Virus record (IMG/VR): IMGVR_UViG_3300035181_001402
Location: 62,001 to 126,000 of that record
Direction: 5' to 3' (one strand)
Source: a virus
Length of the DNA stretch: 64,000 bases
Below are positions 16,043-24,708 of the stretch, one piece after another. The translations under genes were made by a program, and so were the position numbers. How positions within the stretch are numbered: position 1 is the stretch's first letter; every line of letters starts with the position of its first letter. The notes under the pieces were generated by a model. That model saw only the letters and a list, made by a program, of their open reading frames with translations. It had not been told where the DNA came from and searched no databases.

Positions 16043-16540
16043 ATGGGCGTTGACTATTCAGCAAATCTGATCTTGGGTGTGGCCGTTTCTCGCGAGGAGC
16101 TATTCCCGAGAGACCCCGAACCTTCCGTGCTCTGTAAAAAGGGGCACGTCAGGGAGAACTCCTTCGAGTTCTGCCCCCAAGACGGCACCCCGTTCAAGGA
16201 AAAGTACATCCGCCGGCCCACGGCCGCACTCCGCGCGTATGCAGAGACGCTGAGGATTCCTCCTGAAGACCTCTTCAGCATCGGGGACTGGGAAAAGAAC
16301 GTCGGAATCTACGACGGCCAACCCTTTCCCAGCAGCATGAGCGACAAGGAAATCACCCCGGTGCTCGGTATTGAACTCCTGACAACGGGGAGTCATCGTG
16401 GGGGATCTACCCAAGATGCCATTTCGAGGTCACTCCTGGGAACGACGGAAATGGCGATGCTCATTCGAAGCATTGCCACCAAGATCAGGATCCCCGAAGA
16501 TCGCCCCATCGAGCTGTACCTCACGTTGAGCGCGGGCTGA
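16043..16540 (+). CDS. Unknown, MGVDYS-type protein with zinc site
   Basis: 165 residues, starting MGVDYSANLILGVAVS and carrying CKKGHVRENSFEFCPQDG. I know this start and zinc-like motif from other uncharacterised phage and bacterial proteins. A GGTGTAGT box lies 8 bases before the ATG. Function unknown. Confidence 0.75.
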   Translation: MGVDYSANLILGVAVSREELFPRDPEPSVLCKKGHVRENSFEFCPQDGTPFKEKYIRRPTAALRAYAETLRIPPEDLFSIGDWEKNVGIYDGQPFPSSMSDKEITPVLGIELLTTGSHRGGSTQDAISRSLLGTTEMAMLIRSIATKIRIPEDRPIELYLTLSAG

Positions 16541-16561
16541 CTTGGTGTACTAACCGAGGGC

Positions 16562-18244
16562 ATGAAACGACGTATTGCCCTCGGCCTTCTCGTCCTGATC
16601 GCTCTGACCCTCTACTACTACGCCCCGGCGTTCGTTCGCTGGCGGGTAAGCGAGAAGCTCGCAGAGCGCTACCCGGATGTGAAGGTGGACTTCATCGAAC
16701 CCCAATGGGGGAAGACGGTCCTCCACACAGTCACGTTCGACCGCGGGTGGGTATGCGGGAAGCTCGATACGGTCATGATCACCTGGAAGGATGCCATCAC
16801 AATACAGGGCGGAATCGTTCGCGTGTACCCCGAGAAGCGACCCTCCTCGACTGGGGAGGGCCCGAGCAAAGACATCACCATCACTGACCTCGAAGGTACG
16901 GTGATATCTCCCGAAGGTGTCTTTGCTTTCGGAGGTCTCTCCCTGCACGGCCCCATGGTGACCATCGACAATGTCGGGGCTCATAGGTATGGCCGGAATG
17001 CCTATCTCAACGGGGTCAAGTTCAACAAGAACCACCTGGACTTCGCCCACATCGATTCAGCGTCGATGGTCATCCCGGAAGACGGCCCCGACCAGCTCGG
17101 AACGTTGACCGCCACGGCTATCGAGGTCTCCCGCAACCCCGAAAAGGAATGGCGGGCGTCGATCGAACACGCTGAAGTAGCCGAGCTGAACGCGAGCGCT
17201 TCAGCGGTCCGGCTCGAAGAGTACATAGGCGAAGACAAGATCCACCGGGTGGCCCTCCTCCTGGGTTCAGCCACCATCGAGCACCCGAAGCTCTTCAGCA
17301 AGCCTCTGACTGTGCATCAGATGCGGATCCCGGTGGATGCCTACACGTTCGAGAGCGGGGAATTCACGGTCTGGCACGACTCGGGCTTCACCCCTGTGAT
17401 CACGGGCAACTTCAGGAAGAAGACGCTGACGGGCAAGGGCACCTGTTCGGAATGGCTCGAAGAGATGCCGGACCAGCTCAAGAACGAGTACGTCAAGCAA
17501 CTGGACATGACGGGAAACATGTCCTTCGATGTCTCGAAGGACCCTCCGCATGCCTTCTTTCTCTACACATGCAAGGCGACATGTGACGTCCCGCTGTTCA
17601 AGAACCTCAAGAAGACCTTCGCCTACGACATCTTGGAGGCGGACGGGACGCCGGGGATGCGAGCGATCGGACCTGGAGGAAAGGACTGGACGCCTCTGGC
17701 TCAAGTGAGCCCCGATGTGATCACGGCTTTGACCACCATGGAAGACCCGGGCTTCTTCCAGCATCGGGGCCTCAGCGGGATGGCCATCGAGAAATCTTTC
17801 CAGATGAACCTCAAGGCGAACAAGTTCGTGCGCGGGGGATCGACCCTCACGATGCAGCTCGCGAAGAACCTCTGGCTCACCCAAGAGAAGACCATTGGCC
17901 GCAAGGTTCAGGAGGCCTTCTTGACGATGGGGCTGGAGAGCTGCCTCTCGAAGGAAGAGATCCTCGCGCTCTACGTGAACGTGGTCGAGTTCGGCAAGGG
18001 GCTCTACGGGATCGGCCCGGCGTCCAGGAAGTACTTCAAGACCTCAGCCATGGGATTGGCCCCCGAAGAGGCCTTCTACCTCGTGTCGATCCTCCCCCGG
18101 CCTCGGACCGCCAACCCTCCGGATGCTGCGACGTTGGCCCGCGTGAAGAAGCTGATGGCCCGGTTCACCAAGGAAGGCCGGATCCCCGACATGGGGATCG
18201 ATGACGGCCCGCTCGACGCCGCGGGCTGGGATCCCTCCCCTTGA
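16562..18244 (+). CDS. GT51 peptidoglycan glycosyltransferase with AsmA-like N-terminus
   Basis: 560 residues: a membrane anchor at about 6-24 (ALGLLVLIALTLYYYAP), a long beta-rich region resembling AsmA-type N-termini, then a GT51 domain. The GT51 motifs are EDPGFFQHRG (about 394, catalytic Glu), GGSTLTMQLAKNLWL (about 425) and EAFLTMGLESCLSKEEIL with LYVNVVEFG. The enzyme polymerises lipid II glycan strands. There is no transpeptidase domain. Such genes are normal in bacteria but very unusual in a phage. A GGTGTACT box lies 10 bases before the ATG. Confidence 0.88.
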   Translation: MKRRIALGLLVLIALTLYYYAPAFVRWRVSEKLAERYPDVKVDFIEPQWGKTVLHTVTFDRGWVCGKLDTVMITWKDAITIQGGIVRVYPEKRPSSTGEGPSKDITITDLEGTVISPEGVFAFGGLSLHGPMVTIDNVGAHRYGRNAYLNGVKFNKNHLDFAHIDSASMVIPEDGPDQLGTLTATAIEVSRNPEKEWRASIEHAEVAELNASASAVRLEEYIGEDKIHRVALLLGSATIEHPKLFSKPLTVHQMRIPVDAYTFESGEFTVWHDSGFTPVITGNFRKKTLTGKGTCSEWLEEMPDQLKNEYVKQLDMTGNMSFDVSKDPPHAFFLYTCKATCDVPLFKNLKKTFAYDILEADGTPGMRAIGPGGKDWTPLAQVSPDVITALTTMEDPGFFQHRGLSGMAIEKSFQMNLKANKFVRGGSTLTMQLAKNLWLTQEKTIGRKVQEAFLTMGLESCLSKEEILALYVNVVEFGKGLYGIGPASRKYFKTSAMGLAPEEAFYLVSILPRPRTANPPDAATLARVKKLMARFTKEGRIPDMGIDDGPLDAAGWDPSP

Positions 18245-18246
18245 GG

Positions 18247-18274
18247 TTGATCCGACGCAGTGACTTCCTGTAGA
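18247..18274 (+). promoter_or_regulatory. TTGATC-N16-TGTAGA promoter for 18282 gene
   Basis: 16-base spacing, with the ATG 7 bases after the -10 box. Confidence 0.75.
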
Positions 18275-18281
18275 TTGCCCC

Positions 18282-19034
18282 ATGAAGACCATCGTTCGCG
18301 CTTTGCGCTGGCTCGTCGGAGAAGCCTGGGAGAAGATCAACGTCTTCGAGACGTGGAAGACGCTGCTCCAGATCGGGAAGAAGCACGGCCGCCGCTTCTT
18401 CGTCTTTGCGGTCATCTGGGAGCTGATCGAGGACGTACTGTTCCCCTTCATCTCCTGGAAATGTGGGATGCCCGCGCTCATCCCGTTCTTCCTCGTCATG
18501 CACTTCGAGCCGCTGGTCTACCCCGCCGCTTTCTGGGCCTTCCGGATGTACGACCGAGTCCAGGGGCGTGAACCGTGGGAGCCGGATCGCGGGGCGCAGT
18601 CTTCCAACTGGCGGAGCGCCGGGAAGGTCGCGGTTGTGGGGGTCGCGGGTACAGGCTGGTACGTGGCGATTCTCTTGAGCCTCGGGTACTCCCCGAAGAT
18701 CCTGATGGTGTTCGTCGGGCTGATGGCCGCCTTCGGGTTCATTCACGAGAGGATCTGGCACGACTCGAATTTCGGGATCGGAGACAACGGAGCTGGAGAC
18801 CCCGATCACGTATTCTTCCGCCGCGTCTGCGCAAAGACGGCAACCTACGCTCTCGTCTCGACCACGATCCTCACGTCCCTCTTCAAGGTGGCCTTCAGCG
18901 CCATCCCCTGGCACGTAATCCTGGCTTGCCAGGGAACTGGGCTGTGCATGTACTTCGTCTTCGAGGCGGTGTGGGCCCGTAGCAAGTGGGGCGTCGCGAC
19001 CGTCTCGCGGCTGTCCCCCATCCCCAAAGGTTGA
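18282..19034 (+). CDS. Multi-pass membrane protein
   Basis: 250 residues with about four to six hydrophobic segments (for example IPFFLVMHFEPLVYPAAF, ILMVFVGLMAAFGFI, YALVSTTILTSLFKVAF). A cytoplasmic basic start (KTIVRALRWLVGEAWEK) precedes them. No family recognised. It follows the GT51 gene under its own promoter, so an envelope role is possible. Confidence 0.7.
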   Translation: MKTIVRALRWLVGEAWEKINVFETWKTLLQIGKKHGRRFFVFAVIWELIEDVLFPFISWKCGMPALIPFFLVMHFEPLVYPAAFWAFRMYDRVQGREPWEPDRGAQSSNWRSAGKVAVVGVAGTGWYVAILLSLGYSPKILMVFVGLMAAFGFIHERIWHDSNFGIGDNGAGDPDHVFFRRVCAKTATYALVSTTILTSLFKVAFSAIPWHVILACQGTGLCMYFVFEAVWARSKWGVATVSRLSPIPKG

Positions 19035-19058
19035 TCCCCACGGGCTTCAGCCTGTATG
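19031..19058 (+). promoter_or_regulatory. TTGATC-N16-TGTATG promoter for 19068 gene
   Basis: 16-base spacing. The ATG at 19068 is 9 bases after the -10 box; an ATG also lies inside the box. Confidence 0.7.
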
Positions 19059-19067
19059 AGCCTCATC

Positions 19068-19526
19068 ATGCGAAGCATTCTCAAGTCGATGATCTGTACG
19101 ACGTTCGAGGCTGTCTGCGGCAAGTGGCAGAGCAAGAAGCCCGTGCCGCAGGCCTTCAAGTTCACGTTCCGCCTTCAGACCAATCACGAGGTGGAAGAGG
19201 GCTACCGCTACCTCGACGTCCTGATCTACGGCGCGTCGAACTACGTCCAGGTCTACTGCCGGGAGCAATCCAACGTCATCTCGCTCGACGACATGGAGGA
19301 ATCGGACCCCGAGGATCAGACGGGCGAGATGGTTCCCAAAGAGGGGAAGGGCTACGTCAAGACCACGAAGCCCTGGGAGAAGGTCGCCGACCACGATTCG
19401 TGCTGGCGCGAAGGGATCGAGAAGATCCTCAAGACCTACGAGCCCCGAATCACAGCGCTCGACTCGCCTCTGTCCACCATGCCCTGGTGGGATCTGGTTC
19501 TCCCTCAAGATGAGGGGATCAGTTGA
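19068..19526 (+). CDS. Unknown protein
   Basis: 152 residues from ATG 19068 (MRSILKSMICTTFEAVCG). A central block GYRYLDVLIYGASNYVQVYC is beta-rich. The end MPWWDLVLPQDEGIS is a weaker variant of the common tail. Function unknown. Confidence 0.7.
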   Translation: MRSILKSMICTTFEAVCGKWQSKKPVPQAFKFTFRLQTNHEVEEGYRYLDVLIYGASNYVQVYCREQSNVISLDDMEESDPEDQTGEMVPKEGKGYVKTTKPWEKVADHDSCWREGIEKILKTYEPRITALDSPLSTMPWWDLVLPQDEGIS

Positions 19527-19550
19527 TCCGAAGGGCCTCCAGCTTGTAGC
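19523..19550 (+). promoter_or_regulatory. TTGATC-N16-TGTAGC promoter for 19557 gene
   Basis: 16-base spacing and ATG 6 bases after the -10 box. The TTGATC overlaps the upstream stop. Confidence 0.75.
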
Positions 19551-19556
19551 AGAAGC

Positions 19557-19793
19557 ATGGCCCGCAAATCCTCCTCCAAATCCCGTGTCGCCTCCAAGGC
19601 CGACTACGCCCACATCTGCCCGATTTGCAGGATCTACGATCCTTCGCATTTCGTGCATCATCCTGGCTGCCCCTGCGCGGTCATCTTCCCCATCGCGATG
19701 CACATGATCGGCATCAACGCGGCTCGAATGCGGCGAGATGGGGTCAACATCCGGGGCTACGTCAGGACCCCCAAAATCTCGGTCCCCGGTTGA
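19557..19793 (+). CDS. Small Cys/His zinc-binding protein
   Basis: 78 residues with a basic start (MARKSSSKSRVASK) and a zinc-like cluster CPICRIYDPSHFVHH followed by GCPCAV. Function unknown. Confidence 0.65.
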   Translation: MARKSSSKSRVASKADYAHICPICRIYDPSHFVHHPGCPCAVIFPIAMHMIGINAARMRRDGVNIRGYVRTPKISVPG

Positions 19794-19817
19794 TCCCTAT
19801 GCTCCTACCTCTGTATG
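19790..19817 (+). promoter_or_regulatory. TTGATC-N16-TGTATG promoter for 19824 gene
   Basis: 16-base spacing and ATG 6 bases after the -10 box. Confidence 0.75.
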
Positions 19818-19823
19818 GTGGCC

Positions 19824-20072
19824 ATGAAAGCAGCCAAGCTTGCACGGTCCTTCAAGAAGAACTCCCTCCCGGTTCTCTCGCATAGCGAGGGCATCGAAGA
19901 GCTGGACGGCGAGGTCGTCCTGACCGACACCGTCATTTGCGTCCCTTGAACGGGGACGCAAATGACGGTGTCTCAGAAGGTGGGGGAGAACTTCATCCTC
20001 TACCCCACGACCCGCAAAGTTTCGGCCGTTCTCGATCAACTACGGGCTATTTTTCAGCCCGTTTCGGTGTAG
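19824..20072 (+). pseudogene. Small gene interrupted by TGA in a hairpin loop
   Basis: From ATG 19824 it encodes 41 residues (MKAAKLARSFKKNSLPVL..., end DTVICVP) to TGA 19947. The same frame then stays open to TAG 20070, reading VSQKVGENFILYP and TTRKVSAVLDQLRAIFQ. The TGA sits in the 7-base loop of a 20-bp perfect inverted repeat. Either the repeat arose inside a once continuous 82-codon gene, or only the short form is made. Confidence 0.5.
19926..19972. repeat. 20-bp perfect inverted repeat
   Basis: The arms 19926-19945 and 19953-19972 are exact reverse complements with loop TTGAACG. The repeat lies inside a small reading frame and its loop carries the stop codon. No T-run follows, so it is not an ordinary terminator. 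Confidence 0.9.
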
Positions 20073-20073
20073 T
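20040..20073 (+). promoter_or_regulatory. Hairpin followed by GGTGTAGT promoter
   Basis: ACGGGCT and AGCCCGT form a 7-bp stem with a T-rich loop, directly followed by a TTCGGTGTAGT box (20063-20073). The downstream ATG is 25 bases away with a GAAGGA ribosome-binding site between, so this promoter makes a leadered mRNA. Confidence 0.55.
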
Positions 20074-20098
20074 AACCCCCGAAGGAAAACCAACGAAA

Positions 20099-22669
20099 AT
20101 GCCCTCACGATCTTTCCGAATCACCACCAGTCTCTTCCTCGTTCTCGCCGCCGTCAGCACGGCCACGCCGGCTGTTGCGGCCCCCGTGCCGGTCAACAAC
20201 TACGTCTGCATCGACGGGTCTGGCAGCATGTACGGGACCATCGACGACCTGCGAAACCAGGTCAAGATGAAGCTCCCGTCGATCATGGGTCCCAACGACA
20301 CCCTCTCGATGGTCGTCTTCTCCAGCCGTGGCGAGGTCCACAAGGTCTGCGAGGGCGTCAAGATGGCGGATTTCAAGTCCGTCTACCCGCTCATCGATCG
20401 CCTGGTCCGGGCCACGAACTACACGGGTTTCATCGACCCCCTGAAGGAGATCGCGGCCATGCGTGATCGGGTCGGGGCGAAGCACCCGGGAGCCAACTCG
20501 TTCTGGTTCCTCAGCGACGGTGACGAGAACCAGGGCAGCCGGGCTCAGGTCATCGATGCCATGAAGCTCGCGTCCGCCAAGATGGACAGCGTCACGGTCG
20601 TCGAGTTCGGTCGATACGCCAACCGCGCGCTCCTCACCGACATGGCCACCGTGGGCAACGGTCGTCGTCTCTTCGCGGCCAACTTCGCAGCCTACGAGCC
20701 GGAGTTCGAGGCCACCATGGGTCGCAAGCTCACGGGCGGCAAGCGTGTCGACGTCAAGCTCGACGGAGAGCCCGTCGCGGGCCTCGTGTACGGCTTCCAG
20801 GGCAACGACCTGCTCACGTTCTCGGTCGCCAACGGCTTCGTCTCGGTCCCCGAGGATGTGACGGCGATCTCGTACATCTCGGCCACGGCGGTGGGCGATG
20901 CAACCCGTCACCTCTCGCTCACGCAGCTCGCCAAGGACAACAACGACAAGGTCAAGGGCGACTACACGGGGCTCGACAACGCCTACGCGGCCTTGAGCCT
21001 CTTCGCGGTGCGCCTCAAGGGCGAGGTCGTGATCCCGCTCCTCAAGGCCCTCGGCGACGTCAAGCTCATCGAGGCCTTCTCGACCTGCTTCGGCAAGGAG
21101 AAGTACTCCGACTTCGAGAAGCTCGCTCGCGAGGCGGCCTTCGGTCGCGGGCGGTTCGAGAAGGGCTACAACCCCGACGCCGTCCCCGCGGACGACGCCT
21201 TCACGGTCTTCCGCCTCCTGGAGATCCTCACCAAGAACCCGGGAAACAAGCTCCGGATCGAGGAGTTCGAGAAGAGCTACGCGAAGATCGGCCGCGCGAA
21301 GATCGCTTCCGCCGAGAACCTCACGGTGGATGAGGCCGCGAAGGTCGGGGAGTACAACGCCGAGATCGACGTGCTCCGTGCGGACATGAAGGGCAAGCGC
21401 TCCTCGATGGTCATCGAGCAGATCAAGGAGAAGATCGCCGTCGTCGAGGCGAAGATCCAGGCCATCCTGGACTCGAAGTCTCCGGCCCTCAAGTTCGAGG
21501 CGACCCCGGTCCCGGAAGGGATCCCGATGACGAGCCTCGTCTTCAACGAGGAGACCCCCAACGTCTCCGTGCTGACGACGCGTCAGGGCAAGGTGGCTCT
21601 CAAGGACCGGATCCAGGCGGAGATGGCTCGCCTCGTCGCGGACAGCAAGGCGACCCCCGCAAACGACAGCGAGAACGCGGACAAGCTCCTCCAGATCGCC
21701 AAGATCCCCGAGGTGATGGACACCTTCCGCTACCGCAACTACGCCCCCATCAAGGACGGCTGGTGCAACGCCGACGAGCTTCCGGTTCGTCTGACGAAGG
21801 CCACCCTGGACGAGCTGGTCGCGGCGGGCTTCACGATGGCCATGCTCAAGGACCCGCCCACGAGCTTCCCGACGGCGGGTGATGTCGACGTCACGATCAT
21901 CCTGAAGGGGATGCCGACGATGAACCGCCAGATGGTGAAGGAGACTTCGGCGCTCAAGCTCTTCGAGCTGGAGTACCGCCTCACCAAGCTCCGGGCGGCG
22001 CAGAAGGTCTACAAGGCCTTCAAGACCGAGACGGTGGGAGCGAAGAAGTCGGAAGGCTTCGTGGCCATCTACGGCGAGCACGCGGAGAAGTTCCTCAAGG
22101 AGCTGGGACTCACGGAGTCCGGCGGCTTCGCTCCGAAGGTGACGACGGCCGACCCGATCGACTTCTACATGAGCCGGATCCTCACGGTCATGCTCTACGA
22201 GGAGGGCGCCAAGGACAAGATCGCGGCCGGCAAGGCAGCCACGGGCAAGCTCGACACGCTCCCGAGCATGGCGGAGCTGAACAAGAAGATCGCCGCGAAC
22301 GGCAAGATGGCCGGCGGGGCGGCTCTCATGGCGGAGGTCGTCAAGGAGGTGGAAGCCTTCAAGAAGTCCGACGTCTACACGAAGGCGAAGGACCCGGAGA
22401 CGCTCTTCGCGGCCTGGATCGAGGGGCAGGCCGACCAGACGGTCAAGGAGACGCGGGCAGCGCTCCGTGAGAAGGCTCAGATGGTCTTCTCGATCATCGT
22501 CGGGCAGGTCTGGTTCTCCGAGCCGGAGTACGCGACCCCGGTCGCCTTCACGATCCCGACGAAGAAGGACCCCCGGAACCTCCTCGGCACCCTGGCGACG
22601 ATGACGACGGTCGACGGCTCCAAGGTCGACTTCATCGTCGGGCAGGAAGAGGAAAAGGTCCTCGTCTAG
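20099..22669 (+). CDS. Secreted VWA-domain protein
   Basis: 856 residues with a clear signal peptide (residues 1 to about 29, LFLVLAAVSTATPAVAA). A VWA domain starts at about 34, with MIDAS motif DGSGSM (about 39), NYTGFIDPL and FLSDGDENQG. The rest is Lys/Glu-rich and helical with no recognised domain. VWA domains bind partners through a metal ion, so it probably acts in the periplasm or outside the cell. It is unusually large for a phage accessory gene. Transcribed alone from a GGTGTAGT promoter. Confidence 0.85.
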   Translation: MPSRSFRITTSLFLVLAAVSTATPAVAAPVPVNNYVCIDGSGSMYGTIDDLRNQVKMKLPSIMGPNDTLSMVVFSSRGEVHKVCEGVKMADFKSVYPLIDRLVRATNYTGFIDPLKEIAAMRDRVGAKHPGANSFWFLSDGDENQGSRAQVIDAMKLASAKMDSVTVVEFGRYANRALLTDMATVGNGRRLFAANFAAYEPEFEATMGRKLTGGKRVDVKLDGEPVAGLVYGFQGNDLLTFSVANGFVSVPEDVTAISYISATAVGDATRHLSLTQLAKDNNDKVKGDYTGLDNAYAALSLFAVRLKGEVVIPLLKALGDVKLIEAFSTCFGKEKYSDFEKLAREAAFGRGRFEKGYNPDAVPADDAFTVFRLLEILTKNPGNKLRIEEFEKSYAKIGRAKIASAENLTVDEAAKVGEYNAEIDVLRADMKGKRSSMVIEQIKEKIAVVEAKIQAILDSKSPALKFEATPVPEGIPMTSLVFNEETPNVSVLTTRQGKVALKDRIQAEMARLVADSKATPANDSENADKLLQIAKIPEVMDTFRYRNYAPIKDGWCNADELPVRLTKATLDELVAAGFTMAMLKDPPTSFPTAGDVDVTIILKGMPTMNRQMVKETSALKLFELEYRLTKLRAAQKVYKAFKTETVGAKKSEGFVAIYGEHAEKFLKELGLTESGGFAPKVTTADPIDFYMSRILTVMLYEEGAKDKIAAGKAATGKLDTLPSMAELNKKIAANGKMAGGAALMAEVVKEVEAFKKSDVYTKAKDPETLFAAWIEGQADQTVKETRAALREKAQMVFSIIVGQVWFSEPEYATPVAFTIPTKKDPRNLLGTLATMTTVDGSKVDFIVGQEEEKVLV

Positions 22670-22672
22670 GGG

Positions 22673-22700
22673 TTGATCCGAGACATGGTCCCTCTGTAGA
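22673..22700 (+). promoter_or_regulatory. TTGATC-N16-TGTAGA promoter overlapping an inverted repeat
   Basis: 16-base spacing and ATG 9 bases after the -10 box. GACATGGTCCC (22682-22692) and GGGACCATGTC (about 22704-22714) form an 11-bp dyad centred on the -10 box, a possible operator. Confidence 0.7.
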
Positions 22701-22709
22701 AGGGGGACC

Positions 22710-22874
22710 ATGTCTGACCCCATTTCCTCCCGCGTCGTGATGACCCCCATTATCAAGTGGGTCGTCCGTATCCTACTCGTCGTGGCGGCGAAGAACGCAG
22801 TCCCCGCGGACTCAGTCGACTTCACCCCCGCCGAGTCCCACGACTCCCCCTCCAGCGAAATCTACGTCGGCTGA
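22710..22874 (+). CDS. Small protein with one hydrophobic segment
   Basis: 54 residues: MSDPISSRVVMTPI, a hydrophobic stretch (IIKWVVRILLVVAA) that may cross the membrane, and an acidic Ser-rich tail ending SSEIYVG. Function unknown. Confidence 0.55.
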   Translation: MSDPISSRVVMTPIIKWVVRILLVVAAKNAVPADSVDFTPAESHDSPSSEIYVG

Positions 22875-22896
22875 GCTTTTTGGTGTACCTGTTGGT

Positions 22897-23370
22897 ATGG
22901 CCAAGAAGCTCTTTCATGATGACGACTGCGGGGAATTCCTGGATCAGACCGGAATGTGCCCGAAGTGCAGGTTCCACCCGGACATGCAAAGCACCTCCTT
23001 CAAAGAGGTGCCTGACGCCGACCACACGGCAGGAAGACACACCATGATCAGTATCAAAGGTTTGAACAAGGCTTCTGTTTTGGTGGCGCTGTGCAACGCC
23101 ACCCAACCCCTCGGTTTGGGGCGGCTTCAAGCTGGGATCTCTCCGAGTGAGGCCAATGCCTCCGAGAAGCTCGCCCAGTCGTCCAACATCGATTACTTCC
23201 TGGGGCGGCCCATCAAGGCCGATCTCAGCGGCGACGAGTTCGACGAGAGGCTCTTCGATCGTGATGCGGGCCCGGGGGCGGCCAAGAATGCCACCACCAA
23301 GCTGCGCGCTTCTCTCAAATCCGAGTCGACGCCTTTCAGCAAGGCTCTTCTCGACGACGATATCGGCTGA
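22897..23370 (+). CDS. Two-domain unknown with C-terminal LLDDD tail
   Basis: 157 residues. The N-terminal 49 form a zinc motif (CPKCRFHPDMQST). From about residue 50, MISIKGLNKASVLVALCN and IDYFLGRPIKADLSGDEF match a widespread uncharacterised family I have seen as a free-standing protein, so this is a fusion. The end SESTPFSKALLDDDIG nearly repeats that of the 14610 protein. GGTGTACC lies 7 bases before the ATG. Confidence 0.78.
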   Translation: MAKKLFHDDDCGEFLDQTGMCPKCRFHPDMQSTSFKEVPDADHTAGRHTMISIKGLNKASVLVALCNATQPLGLGRLQAGISPSEANASEKLAQSSNIDYFLGRPIKADLSGDEFDERLFDRDAGPGAAKNATTKLRASLKSESTPFSKALLDDDIG

Positions 23371-23392
23371 AGTCTCGGTGTAGCCGGGGGGC

Positions 23393-24112
23393 ATGAAGCT
23401 ACTCGGAATCTCTGGTCTTGCGGGCTCTGGCAAAGACACCGTTGCCAATTTCCTCCGCAACCTCAACTTCGTTCCCATCGCCCTAGCGGATCCTCTCAAG
23501 AGGATCTGCCGAGAGGTCTTCGACTTCACGGAGGACCAGCTCTGGGGTCCCTCGGCAAGCCGCAACAAGCCGGACACGCGATACCTCCGCAAGCACGGCC
23601 CCTGGACGACGGACAGCAAGTGCGCTTGCTGCGGCATGCCTGGGAAACTCGACGGATTCGAGGAAGGCGGTCCTTGCCACCTCACGCCTCGATTCGCTCT
23701 CCAGATGCTCGGCACCGAATGGGGTCGAGCATGTTTCGACAACACCTGGGTGAACCTCGCGATCCAGAACGCCAGGAAGCTACTCGGGCCGAATCTGGTG
23801 GGGTACAACCAGATGACAGGCTTCTACAGCCTCGTGACGGCTCTGGAGATCCCGACCTTTGGCCAAGGGGTGGCCATTTCCGACGTTCGATTCAAGAACG
23901 AGATGACCGCCATCAAGGAAGCCGGCGGGAAGCTCATTCGGGTCGTGCGGCCCGGGGCTGGGCTGAAGGGGGCGACGGGGCTTCACGCGAGCGAGGTCGA
24001 GCAGATGTCGATCCCCAACGAAAACTTTGACGTCGTCATCGTCAACGATGGGACGCTCGATGACCTGGCGAGATGCGCCAGGGAGGCAGCCGAATCTCTG
24101 GCCTTTGGCTGA
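23393..24112 (+). CDS. Deoxynucleoside monophosphate kinase
   Basis: 239 residues with P-loop GLAGSGKD (residues 8-15) and the dNMP-kinase pattern of phages T4 gp1 and T5: LADPLKRICREVF, a middle insert with CACCGMPG that may bind zinc, FALQMLGTEWGR, ISDVRFKNE and a late NDGTLDDLA. It phosphorylates dNMPs for DNA synthesis. Its GGTGTAGC box is 8 bases before the ATG. Confidence 0.9.
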   Translation: MKLLGISGLAGSGKDTVANFLRNLNFVPIALADPLKRICREVFDFTEDQLWGPSASRNKPDTRYLRKHGPWTTDSKCACCGMPGKLDGFEEGGPCHLTPRFALQMLGTEWGRACFDNTWVNLAIQNARKLLGPNLVGYNQMTGFYSLVTALEIPTFGQGVAISDVRFKNEMTAIKEAGGKLIRVVRPGAGLKGATGLHASEVEQMSIPNENFDVVIVNDGTLDDLARCAREAAESLAFG

Positions 24113-24136
24113 GGTCATTTCGGTGTATGATCCACC

Positions 24137-24399
24137 GTGACAAAGAAGCTCACAGAAGATCAAAAACGCCTCCGAGGCGCCGCGCTAGCCATCCGAATTG
24201 GTGAAGCCGTGGCCGTCGAGCTGTTCACGGCCTTCCAAAAGCTTGAGAACAGGGGCCCGCCTTCGTCTGGCCCGACACCCTCCACAAAATACTCCCTGGG
24301 ATGGTGAAGACACAGTGCTGTATGGCCTGCGTCAAAAAGCACTATGGGGTGGGGCAGGAAGCTGCCAAGAAGAAGCTTCAAGAACTTCTGGAGAGCTAG
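24137..24399 (+). CDS. Small Cys-containing protein, frame broken at a G run
   Basis: GTG 24137 lies 7 bases after a GGTGTATG box. The frame reads TKKLTEDQKRLRGAALA to TGA 24303. A second frame continues PAFVWPDTLHKILPGMV, KTQCCMACVKKHYG and ends KKKLQELLES at TAG 24397. One extra G in ACAGGGGCCC (about 24255) joins them into one protein of about 87 residues. I treat this as one gene with a probable sequencing error or recent mutation. Confidence 0.6.
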
Positions 24400-24402
24400 A
24401 TC

Positions 24403-24708
24403 ATGGGCTGGGCAGCACACCACATCGCGAAGCTTCAAAAGGGTGAGGTCGTTCAATTTCGACCTCACGGCCACTCGATGACAGGGAAGATCGAGAGCGG
24501 CCAGCTCGTGACGATCGAGCCCCTGCTGATGGCGACCCCCCTGGAGATGGGGGACATCGTCCTTTGCAAGGTGAAGGGCAACGAGTACGTCCACCTCATC
24601 TCCGCGGTGCGCGACCGCCAGTACCAGATATCCAACAACAAAGGGCACGTCAACGGCTGGGTGACCCGAGGAGCCATCTTCGGGAAGTGCGTCCGAGTCG
24701 CTCCGTGA
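24403..24708 (+). CDS. S24-like (LexA/UmuD-type) small protein
   Basis: 101 residues. FRPHGHSMTGKIESGQ resembles the catalytic Ser region of S24 peptidases, and GDIVLCKVKGNEYVHLI and YQISNNKGHVNGWV follow the same fold order. Phages carry many such short forms without a DNA-binding domain; whether it cleaves itself is unclear. It starts a coupled run of four genes. Confidence 0.7.
   Translation: MGWAAHHIAKLQKGEVVQFRPHGHSMTGKIESGQLVTIEPLLMATPLEMGDIVLCKVKGNEYVHLISAVRDRQYQISNNKGHVNGWVTRGAIFGKCVRVAP

Noticed and set aside
19926-19972. Selenocysteine insertion at TGA 19947
   Set aside because: Bacterial SECIS hairpins lie directly after the UGA. Here the UGA is in the loop of a perfect palindrome and nothing resembles a selenoprotein.
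20105-22825. A 906-codon open frame antisense to the VWA gene
   Set aside because: It is Arg/Leu/Asp/His-rich with no domain pattern. High GC at third codon positions of the sense gene leaves the antisense frame open. The same holds for the frames at 26780-28309 and 40579-42576 on the minus strand.
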